This document shows positions 46,084-55,779 of a stretch of DNA of 64,000 nucleotides, in pieces (the first letter of the stretch is position 1; every line of letters starts with the position of its first letter). Below the pieces are notes generated by a model. The model had not been told where the DNA came from, did no database searches, and worked only from the letters and a program-made list of their open reading frames with translations. Origin of the DNA: Glycine soja. Taxonomy: Eukaryota > Streptophyta > Magnoliopsida > Fabales > Fabaceae. The stretch lies in assembly GCF_004193775.1 (NCBI RefSeq), contig NC_041003.1:40119611-40183610 (forward strand), given 5' to 3'. Position numbers and translations under genes: made by a program.

Positions 46084-48359
46084 TACTATTAGAAAATATA
46101 CTTTCAACATCGATTATCTATGACTTTTAACATCGGTTTTTAACCGATGTTGAAAGTGCCGATGTTGAATGTATTATCATTAACATCAATTTTAAAAAAC
46201 CGATGTTAACGTTAAATTTACAACATTGGTTATTTAAATAACCGACGTTGATAATAAGAATTATATCCAAAAAAATGTATTAATGTTGACAATTAACATT
46301 GGTTTTTTGAAAAAACCGATGTTAACGTATGTGTTAATGTTGACAGTTAACATCGGTTTTTTGGAAAAACCGATGTTAACGTACGTTAACATTGATTTTT
46401 TTTACAAATAATCAATGTTGTTTTCAGGAATTTTTTTAAAAATACTCTCTCTGTTTTTGCAAAAAAAACCAAAATTTAACCTGTAAATTTAAAATCAGAC
46501 CACACAGCATATATGATTTGCATTCTGCTTTCAAATAGGTTTTAGCAGAAAACTAGCTAGTAAACTATTAATTGTAAAAAAATCAATTGATAATTATGAA
46601 TAACTATCAACAAAGGTTATTCAACGTTAAAATGAAACAACAATTGTAAAAAATGTAATGCAAAGTACGGTAAACTAATTAAGTAACCTAAAGTTCAACA
46701 TTAGGATTTACTTGTTTATTATCCATAATAGAATATATCTAATACATGATATTTCTATTAATAATATTGCTTATCAGTCACACTAAAAGAATAGAATAGC
46801 ATTGCTAGTTACCTCAAACTTGAAGAGTGCAATTGATGAATGGACAACCCAGAAGAAAGCAAACCACCAAGGCAGAGGTACTCCTTACGCCTTGCAACTA
46901 AATCTACCACAGAGAAGCAACCAAAATCCAAAGAAGAGAAAATAAATATTAGAACTTGGCATATACAACTTAATGTCTATGGTTAAGCTTCTGATTTAAT
47001 GTCTGTGGTTAACTTGGTAACTGTCATAATTAAGTGAGTGTGTAGTTGAGTCTTTGAAACAAACTTAATAACATTGAGTTTGGTCCTTAGAAAAATGAAC
47101 CTAGTAGGAGATAGGGGTTTAGTCAAAGCATATGCCCATTGGTCAATGGCAGGAATATAATGTACGATAACCTGCAGAGAATTTTGAGTTCAACTGAGAG
47201 GTAATTTGCTGAATTAAAGGAATAGTACCGCCAGTGATTATAGAGTAACAAAACTTGAAACTTTTGGAAAAATCGGTGGTTGAATCTTAAATCCTATTTT
47301 TCAGCTACTTAGAGGCGTTTTTTTTGGAAAAATTGGTTGACCAAGTCCCCTACAGGAATTTGCCTTGGGATTCCTCTTTCAATTTCGAGCGTTTTGACAT
47401 ATTATGGGCCTCAAACTGACATTCCTATCAAAAGTTACAGTCGTTTGAAGTTTACTTGCACAAACCCTAACTAAAGTAAGGTAGTCTGAAGCATGGGGGT
47501 TAACTGTGGAGTATGGGGGTGGTGAAAAACAGTCATATGGGGTTTAACTTAACAGAGCTCATTTCAAGAAATTGCAGAGAAGGAATTACCTGACTGAAAC
47601 TGCAGTGTTGGTATTAGTGTTGAATGCTGAAGTCGGACTCATAAACCAGATATAACCAAAATTATAAAATAGGCACCTTGGGAGCACGAAGCACCTTGTG
47701 AACACCAACGGACTGAAAGTCACCACCTTGGGCACCTTGCAACTTGCAAGCACAAACCTCCTTGCAGTGACCACCTGGGTAACGTGCAGTTACAAAGAAG
47801 AAGAAAAGGAGAAGAAACGAACAAATAACAACAGGAACAAGACCTTGTACCGTGAGGTCGCGAAGAACAAAACCCTGTACCATGAGGCTATACCTGGGTA
47901 ACATGCAGTTACAAAAGCCTGTACCGTGAGGTCGTGAAGAAGAACAAGAAAACCGGAGCGCGAGGAAGAAGAAGAAAATCGGAGCGCGAGGAAGAAGAAG
48001 AAAAACAAAGCGCGAGGAAAGTACTAGGGCTCGTGTTCTCTTATTTTAAATTATAAGTACAACATCGGTTTTCTTCAAAAAACCGATGTTAATCCACAGA
48101 TGTTAACATATCATACGTTAACATCGGTTTTTTGAAAAACGTTAACATCGATTTTTGAAAAACCGATGTTAACATCATTAGTTAACATCGGTTTTTGAAA
48201 AACCGATGTTAACGTGTATGCATTAACATCGGTTTTTTGGAACATTGATGTTAAGAAGGATACTTTATTTACAAATATGCCACCGCGTTTAACTTAACAT
48301 CAATTTTGTCCAAAACCGATGTTAATAGGCCGATGTTAAAACTGCTTTTTGTAGTAGTG
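46084..48359. mobile_element. Non-autonomous CACTA-like element with AACATCGG repeats
   Basis: The right end is CTGCTTTTTGTAGTAGTG (to 48359), and the left end TACTATTAGAAAATATAC is its decayed inverse; GTG flanks both (46081-46083 and 48360-48362). Both subterminal regions (46100-46430 and 48058-48345) are packed with TTAACATCGGTTTTT and AAAAACCGATGTTAA, which form many perfect hairpins. The interior holds tandem A/G-rich segments and no recognisable protein. Size is 2.3 kb. Confidence 0.82.
47870..48020. repeat. GC-rich tandem segments inside the CACTA-like element
   Basis: CCTGTACCGTGAGGTCG-type units and GGAGCGCGAGGAAGAAGAAG units repeat two or three times each. They give long open frames on both strands but no protein family. 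Confidence 0.6.
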
Positions 48360-48362
48360 GTG

Positions 48363-49255
48363 GTGTGATCTTTTGCTAGAATGATTTTAGAAAAATGTTA
48401 CAAGTTAAATGTGAATTGATTAAAATGTGAAGATTATTCTTGCTAGAAACATGTGTTTTTTTATAGATGAAATAAAAAAAATTATTAGCAAAAATAGCTT
48501 TATCACATAATACTTATAATTGCATAGGACAAAATAAATCATTATTAGATATAACAATGTTTTAAATCCTAGCTAGCGGCTAACCCCAAAAACACTAAAG
48601 CAGGATGACTGCTATTCTATATTTTTTTTTCATATCTATGTATATTTTATTTAATTATTATATTTTATATATTTGTCTCTATTATATTGCATTATACAAT
48701 GTATATTTGCTACTCTAAACTAGGGCAGATCAACAGAACAAAGGGGAAACAAGGGCAAAAGTCATAGAACAGGGAAGCTAAAAAACAGCAAAACGGGTCG
48801 CACACTCCGCCAGAGATGGTAAGAAGTGGTGTGACAGAGACACGAGAGAGATGCACAATAGCGATGCCAAATGGAAGAGATAGGCGACACGTTTTTGGAG
48901 AGCATTTTCAGTAAAACTAAATAGCAGCGACTTCCCTACCGCTACATCTACGACATTGAACTGTGCACTATTCTCAACCCTGAGAAATAACAGTTATCCA
49001 AACAAGTCTTAATAGTTAATGCACCATATATCGATAACAAGGCATTACATGCATAATTTATTTTGGCTTCTAAAGAACAAAACATTGTCTAATATTTGTT
49101 CTCATAACATCACATCAACTGCATCTATAGTTATGCCCATAAGCGATCAACATTTTGTCTGAACATTTGTATTTCTCTTACCAAATTAGCATGTGTAAAG
49201 CGAAAATATGAAGGGAAATGGCAATGAAATTATAAAATAAGATTTATGCTCTTAC
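48363..49255. other. No gene recognised
   Basis: AT-rich spacer between the CACTA-like element and the THO6 fragment. A moderately GC-rich patch at 48720-48960 has no convincing translation. Confidence 0.4.
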
Positions 49256-50615
49256 CAACCGACTTCCACTTGCATCTAAAGCAACACAACCAACCCATGA
49301 AGTAGATCCCTTTAATTTCAAATCTCTTGTTGGATCAATCACTTGCGTACACTTTCCACTTTTGCAATCTACTAAATATGGTAAATAAGCCACAAAAATG
49401 TAAGTACCCAATAAATCTATACCAATATATTTCAATAACCAATTAATTTACATAAAAAAGTAATATGATTAATGTAGTTTGTTCAACTTTAGTAACTTGT
49501 GCTGAAAAATGAATAATACCCAAATTAGTGTTGTCCCATCCTCCGAACCTGTTATGATCTAAAACATTGATGAGAAAGAATCAACAGTTAAAAACCTAGA
49601 AATAATGTGGAATGACAACAAGATCACTAAGCAAAAGAGAAATAGCAACAGAGAATATGCTTTAGCAGTCATGATTTTAAAATACTAACCCTCATATTTT
49701 CTACCACGAGAACAATAATGGAACTTTAAATTCTATTACTAGTTTAAAATTTTAACATTTTGTGTAGAAACTATAAATTATTTATGCAGAAAAGATCTCT
49801 AGTTGCTTCAACAATATATATCTCTCCTTTTTCTCATCTCCCCCTTCAATACCTTTTTATATGGTACATATAACTATTGCCTTGTCTATGTTTTGTATAT
49901 GTTCCAAAAAGTATTAAATATAACTTTACGACTAATAAAGACATCATATATAGTGCAAAAAAAAAAAACCAAATAAATTTATTTTAAATAATAAAACTTA
50001 AGGTAATCTCTCCACTCTCCTTATTTTATAATAATATCATTATCTCCACTAGGACCACTATGTCTTGTAAAAGCTTGTAAAATGCTCCCCTTTATTTAAT
50101 AAAGTTCAAACCAGTGTCTATGCAAGATGCAAACTCCATTCTCCACCTTTGGGTTTATTTCTCACTTAATAATTATCATCAAGTTTAAATGACAATAAGG
50201 TCAACAATCAAGACCTGATTTGATGAGTTGCGAGCAACTATACAATACAAATAGTCCATGTGCCCCTTGAATACCATTTTCACTTTACCAGTTTCCTAGA
50301 AACATTAACATGTTAGTCTAGTATCAACACAAATATAGTTATAAATAAAGTCATCCAAGAATTATATTCACCTTCCATGAATACATAATTACATACCACA
50401 TCCCAACAATATGCACAAGAATCACCAGATGCGGCAAAAACAGATCCCCCTATAATTAAACAAAAAATTATTGACACAAATTGAATCTTGAAATAACAAA
50501 CAAATTATTGTGACAAACACTCAAAAACAATTACAAACCTGAGTATTGACAGCAATAACATTATTCTCAGGGATAGGTGAAAGTGCACCCCAAGGACCTC
50601 TGAAAGACTATAGTG
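49256..50615 (-). pseudogene. THO6: THO6 (THO complex / DWA1-like WD40) gene fragment
   Basis: Five minus-strand exon remnants in correct order match the middle of plant THO6, a WD40 protein of the THO/TREX mRNA-export complex that is also known as the DWD substrate receptor DWA1. They are RGPWGALSPIPENNVIAVNT (to 50539), GGSVFAASGDSCAYCWDV (50449-50397), ETGKVKMVFKGHMDYLYCIV (about 50298-50214), IITGSEDGTT (about 49560-49523) and DCKSGKCTQVIDPTRDLKLK plus GSTSWVGCVALDASGSRLV (about 49378-49256). Most keep plausible splice sites. The N-terminal exons and the C-terminal WD blades are missing. A PDR transporter fragment precedes it on the same strand. Confidence 0.85.
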
Positions 50616-51154
50616 TGTGGACATATACAGGACAATCAGAACTAAAAACAGAGGTACAAAGGAATTGTTGACAACCTAGTGCTAAATTATAATAAGGTAC
50701 AAATTTTCTACACATGCCCTGATTGTGAGAAGAATCTCCTTTTCTGCCAGGTTTCAACTCAGGAAAATACCATAAACATTAATGATAGAAGATAGTTCTT
50801 TCGATAGCAACAACTGGTTGAACTGATGAAGCATTCATGGCTCCAAGAAAACGCATAGCAGCATACATGGTTCCCACAAGATTCATCAAATCTTGTTGTT
50901 TACTGCCAATAAAATTTATCAAGCAAACATCAAAATGGAATAGTAACTGGAATGCAAATTTTAACGTGAAAGACTGTGACTTAATAGAACACTAAACATA
51001 ATTGTAAGAGCGGTACACAAAGCCTTCTGCGTATTCAATACTCACTTCAAAATATTCTATTAGCAAATGTTAGCTTGGTTCTTTGGGAAACATGAGATGG
51101 TAATACTTCCTTCAATGCATCCACTTGTTTTTCTTCCAACTAATACATCTATAA

Positions 51155-52906
51155 CCTTGTGTTTGGATCAGAAATTTCAAAATTTAAGCAAATTTGAAAT
51201 GTAAAAAATTTAAATTGCTTTGATTTTAATTTCCTTCATTGTTCAAATGCTTGTTTGGATAAATTAATTTAAATTTCTTCAATTTTAAATTCTTTGTTTA
51301 AAATTTCAATTTTATATTTTAAATAGATGAAATTTTAATATTAAACTTTATAGAAAACAAACCCAATCTAATTTTGAAATATTAATTAAAAAATATTTTT
51401 CAATTTTTAATAATTTAAAAATACAAAATATTGATAATTTTAACTAGGATTGTTTTGTCTGACCACAACCAGTGATATTTTTAAACCGACATCAACCAAG
51501 GCTATTTTTTGGTCGACATCAAATAAGGTTTTTTTTGTCAAAGTATGCCAGAAATATTTGTCAGCTGACGTCAACCGGGGCTATTTTTCGATTAACGTTG
51601 GTTGAGTCTATTTTTCAGTCAATGTTGGCTAGGTTTTTTTACCAACGTCAGTTAGGGTTTGTTTGGCCGACACCGGCTAGGGTCTTTTCGAATGACATTC
51701 ACCAAGGCTATTTTTAGCCAACGTCGGCCTAGAAAATCCTAGCAGGCATTGACAAAAAAATCTACTGAACATCGGCTAAAAAATAGCTTGGTCGATGCTG
51801 ACCAATAGAACCTACCCGATGTCGGCCGAAAAACATCATTAGTCAAAGTTGGCTAAAAAATAGCCCTGACCAATGTTGGACAAAAAACCCTACCCAACAT
51901 CGGCTATAAAAACAGCCTTGGCTGATGTTGGTTAAAAAATAGCTTTGACCGATGTCGACCAAAAAACTCTAGTGGATGTCAACTGTAAGAACCTAGTCAA
52001 TGTCGACTAAAAATAGTCATGCCCGATGTCGGTCAAAAATACCTAGCTGGTGTTAGTAGAAAAAATCCTAGCCAACATCAATAAAAAAAACCTAGCTAAT
52101 GTGGTTAAGAAATAGCTCTGGTTGATGTCAGTCAGAAAACCCTAGTTGATGTTAGAAAAAAAAATCCGATATCGGTTAAGAAAATCCAGTTGACATCAGC
52201 CAAAACACCCTAGTTAACATCGGCTAAAAAATAACCCTAGCCGATATTGGCTAAAAAATAGCTTTAGCTGATGTTGGCTGGAAAAACCTAACTGACGTCA
52301 GCTGAAAAACCCTAACAGGTGTCTACTAAAAAGTTAGCCATGACCGATGTCGGCCAAAAAAATATAGCCAATGTCGGCCAAAAAAATCATTAGTCAATAT
52401 CAACTGAAAAAACCAGGACGTCAACAACCAAAAAAATCCTTGGCCGACGTCAGCAAACAATTCTCATGACTGACGTCAATGAAAAAATAACCCTAACTAA
52501 CATCATCTAAAAAAAATCTTAGCCGATATCGGCAAAAAATAGCTTTGGTTGACATCATACAAAAAAAATTCTAACCGAAAAAACCTCGGCCAACGTTAGT
52601 GAAAAACAACTTATGTCGATGTCGGCTGTAAAAACTTTGGTCACCCGTAGTTGCGAGTATTGAGTGAGAAAGATTCGTGAGCAAGAATGTGAGTTAAAGT
52701 GAGCATTTCCGAAAAAGAATTTTAAATTCTTTATTTTTTGAGAGAATTTGGAATCCCACTGTTTTAGTCAATCAAAATGATTCATAAAAATACCAAAAAT
52801 TAAATCTCTTTTCAAATATTCTATCCAAACAAACTATTTTATCATGAATCCTTTTAAATTCCTTGAAAAATGAATTCTCCTGCTCAATTGCTCCATCCAA
52901 ACACAC
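51155..52906. mobile_element. Harbinger-like TIR element inserted in the PDR Walker A exon
   Basis: The left end CCTTGTGTTTGGATCA and the right end TGATCCAAAC-type inverse (CTCCATCCAAACACAC) bound a 1752-bp segment. TAA flanks both sides (51152-51154 and 52907-52909). Joining the flanks at one TAA makes the PDR codons after GKTT continuous, which fixes the boundaries. The centre (about 51460-52640) is a degenerate array of GCCGATGTCGGC-like units separated by T-runs in the left part and A-runs in the right part. No transposase is present. Confidence 0.8.
51460..52640. repeat. Degenerate GACGTCGGC/GCCGATGTCGGC tandem array
   Basis: More than 40 divergent units of about 20-30 bp, each with a core like CCGATGTCGGCTAAAAAA. 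From 51460 to about 51725 the units are in the opposite orientation (GTTGG...GGTTTTTTT) to those from 51730 onward, so the array has an inverted-repeat organisation. Confidence 0.8.
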
Positions 52907-54255
52907 TAAGGGTTGTCTTTCCAGCACCACTAACACCCACAAGTGCTGTCAAAATTCCTGGTCTAAAAGCACCGCTAACATCTTGTAGCAGTTGAAGTCA
53001 ATTTTTATTGATTCCTCGACTCCTCATTTCCTGATGTAATAGAAGTAAAAAAAAAAAACAAAACCAGAAGATTTACTATGAAGAAAAAAATAAGCTTGAA
53101 TTAAATTTAACTTTTTCTAACAATTTTGATAAACATATAAGAGCATTGAATTTTTCAAGAACAATTTACATGACCTTAAGAGTTGAACAAGAGATTTTAT
53201 ATTTATTGTTATGTATTCAAGAAAGCTAAGCTCTCGTGAATTCAAAGTGGTGGTTAATATGATTGAATGATGTTAAAACAAAAATAATATAGGGATAGAT
53301 AGGACATCTGCAAGAAGGAAATTTTTGTAATCATAACATGCGAGTGTAAGGAAAACAGATATGAAAGCACTTTGTAGGATTTAGAGACTTACTGCAGGCA
53401 TATCTACATAGTAGCTAATATGATTGAATGCAAGTGAAAGAGGTTGAAATGGTAGAACCATTCCCCTTCTTGGTTCTTGGTTCAAAGAACTAGCCATTTC
53501 TGAAGATTCTTTCACTGCTATGTCTGTACCTGCTATTTTTCAAAAAGGATTAGCAGCATGAAAGGAAATGGTGTCATTGAATTGCATGAGAACTGCGTGG
53601 AACTAACATTTTTCTAAAATTTTCATAGCAAAATGAAGAAAATAATTGTATTGAAAAACTAATAAAACTATAGCAACTAAATTACCGTGAACATGTTTTT
53701 TAATAAAAAATAATGCTGCTGATTATTTACTACCTAGATAAATAACAATGAGATGCACTTTGTATCACCAAGAAATAAAGGAAAAGTAGATAAGTTTGAA
53801 AACCTTCAAGAATATGTTGTCTAGAGGATGACTTGTTATTCTTTTTGTCACCTTCATCGGTAATGACTGCTTTTGAATCACCCAAAGCTGAAATTTTGGT
53901 TTGACATTAAAAGCGTTTAATCAGAGGTGCAAAGTTTACTCAGTTGAAGATTTTGGAAATCAAAAGGACATGACTTACGATTCAAATAAGTTAAAACAAC
54001 AATGAATAAGAGATTGAAGAGAAGAGAAAACCCTAGCAAGGCTCCAATGCAGATCCAAAACCAATATTCTTCTGTATATAAGCCTCTAGATTTGAGAAGC
54101 ACCTTTCCAACTATAGGTGCATTAATTCTAGGGTTTGTATTTGGCTGTAAAAGATAAAAACGATGTTTAACAATGCTTGAAGTTCATAGAATAGAAGTAA
54201 CTAACGCTTGAAACAAATTTATCTTGTTGTGTGCAAGTATTTAAAAAAAAGCTAA

Positions 54256-54983
54256 AAGTGTGTTTGGATGAGGGAATTTAAAATTTTAAATTCTATGAAT
54301 TTTAAATACTTCAATTGAAATTATTTTATTTTAAAAAATTTGTTTTTGAATAAAAAAAATTAAAATTGTGAGGGTGAAAGAAAATGAATGCAAAGAGAAG
54401 AGAAAATATGGTTGGTGTGCTTCCAAAGAGAAGAATATTGATGCGGCATGGGAAGTCGCAGGGGAACTGGGACACAACAACATACACCAACGTACCCGAC
54501 CACAACATTCAGTCAACGGCGCAAGGCATGACCCAGATCCTCCGCGCCGGCGAGCACCTCTGTTGCGTGATGGATAGTGACGACTGCTCCCCTGACTGGC
54601 AGGCGCAATTCTACATGTCCCCCTACGCCTACACTCGCTCGATGCTCCACGAGCTCAGACGATGTTTCTTGAGGAAGATGATCATCGTGTGAGGAAAGAG
54701 TTGCAAGTTCGAAAACGAGATTTGGGAAACTTTCAGGTGAAAGAGAGGATGAATGTTATAAAGGAAATACACAAAGGTTTTAGAAGATTCTTCTATCAAG
54801 AAGAGAATTTCAATTTCTCACCTTTTAGAAGGAAATTGAAATTCCACATTTTTAGTTGTTTAAAATTCTAAAAATTTTAATTCTTCATAAATAAACATCC
54901 AAATAATGAATTTTAGATTACAAAAATTTAAATTATCTAATAAATTACTTTCCTCAGTTCAAATTTTCTATCCAAACGTACTA
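54256..54983. mobile_element. TIR element carrying a captured gene fragment (Pack-type)
   Basis: The left end AAGTGTGTTTGGATGAGGG and the right end CTATCCAAACGTACTA are imperfect inverses. TAA flanks both (54253-54255 and 54984-54986). Termini and target site resemble the 51155-52906 element, so they probably belong to one family. Its AT-rich arms surround a GC-rich coding fragment (54384-54805) of unrelated origin. Size is 728 bp. Confidence 0.78.
54384..54805 (+). pseudogene. Captured phosphoglycerate mutase-like (AT74-type) gene fragment
   Basis: The plus strand encodes GVLPKRRILMRHGKSQGNWD, with the LxRHG catalytic motif of the histidine phosphatase superfamily. It continues with YTNVPDHNIQSTAQGM, AGEHL, SPDWQAQFYMSPYAYTRSML and, after a frameshift near 54680, RDLGNFQVKERMNVIKE and FRRFFYQ. 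This is the N-terminal half of the plant phosphoglycerate mutase-like AT74/AT74H family. The first frame ends at a TGA at 54690. The fragment ends abruptly at the right arm of the TIR element. It has no introns over this length. It is probably untranslated or gives a truncated product. Confidence 0.85.
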
Positions 54984-55073
54984 TAAGAGAAATTGATTTC
55001 TTACTTTACTCCATTTTTAATCTATGAATTCATTCATTACTATGGCATTCTGAGTTCTGACCATACATCATAG

Positions 55074-55776
55074 GAGATATCTATGACTGTTTTTAGGCTT
55101 CCTGTCTTTTACAAACAAAGGGATTTCAGGTTCTACCCTGCATGGGCATTTGGTTTGCCTATATGGCTTCTCAGGATCCCTCTGTACATTATGGAATTAG
55201 GGATATGGATTGCCCATACATATTACACCATAGGGTTTGCTCCTTCTGCTAGCAGGTAATTAATATTGGTTTACAATTAGGCACTGGAAACCAATTTAAG
55301 CCAACTTTCCAATGTATTTCTTCCTTTCTTTTTAGGCTATAATCGTTTTAACTTTCTTTTTATAGGCTAGAATGATAACAATTTCTTAATTCACAATTGT
55401 CACTTTGTTTCATCAGATTTATCCGATAATTCTTGGCATTATTTGGCATTCATCAGATGGCTCTCTCTTTATTTCGGTTCCTTGCTGCAGCTGGTAGAAC
55501 ACTAGTTGTTGCTAATACACTGGGTACCTTGTTCCTGCAATTGGTATTTGTGCTAGGAGGTTTTGTTATTGCTAAAGGTAAGTCGTTGATCACTTTTTAA
55601 TTTTGTATAGATCTTTTTTTTAAGGAAGCCTTAATAAGATCATAATGTTAGGTTTTTCTTATTCTTCTTTTATAGTCATATTTTATATAGTTCAAACTAA
55701 TACTTTGTGCAACATATTTTCTTTTGGTGTTTGTAGATGACATTGAGCCATGGATGATCTGGGGCTATTATATATA
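55074..55776 (+). pseudogene. PDR-type ABCG transporter pseudogene, first-half fragment
   Basis: Plus-strand exons: 55074-55255 (MTVFRLPVFYKQRDFRFYPA, then WAFGLPIWLLRIPLYIME and TYYTIGFAPSASR, donor GTAATT); 55417-55577 (stop codon TAA soon after the start, then ALFGIHQMALSLFRFLAAAG, RTLVVANTLGTLF, donor GTAAGT); 55737-55776 (DDIEPWMIWGYY then a stop). These are the last membrane segments of the first half of a PDR transporter. In an intact gene they lie directly upstream of the part seen at 54144-50786 on the other strand. Two stops and loss of everything else make it dead. Confidence 0.88.
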
Positions 55777-55779
55777 GTT

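Larger units (their letters stand above)
50786..54144 (-). pseudogene. PDR-type ABCG transporter pseudogene, second-half fragment
   Basis: Minus-strand exons in order: 54144-53979 (NTNPRINAPIVGK, then YTEEYWFWICIGALLGFSLL, a membrane helix ending at YLN); 53887-53804 (ALGDSKAVITDEGDKKN, linker); 53532-53393 (FQPLSLAFNHISYYVDMP); 53030-52907 (an in-frame TGA, then [20 protein letters not shown] and the Walker [11 protein letters not shown]), where a 1.75 kb element interrupts; continuing at 51151 to about 51075 (IDVLVGRKTSG, FPKNQ); then a jump to about 50913-50786 (QQDLMNLVGTMYAAMRFLGA, SSVQPVVAIERTIFY). The rest of the second nucleotide-binding domain (Walker B, signature) is deleted. These proteins export hormones and antifungal compounds; this copy cannot function. 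The first half of such a gene lies at 55074-55776 on the opposite strand. Confidence 0.9.

Noticed and set aside
47586..48008. Open frames on both strands inside the small CACTA-like element
   Set aside because: They come from short tandem GC- and GA-rich units, match no family, and are bounded by element repeats.
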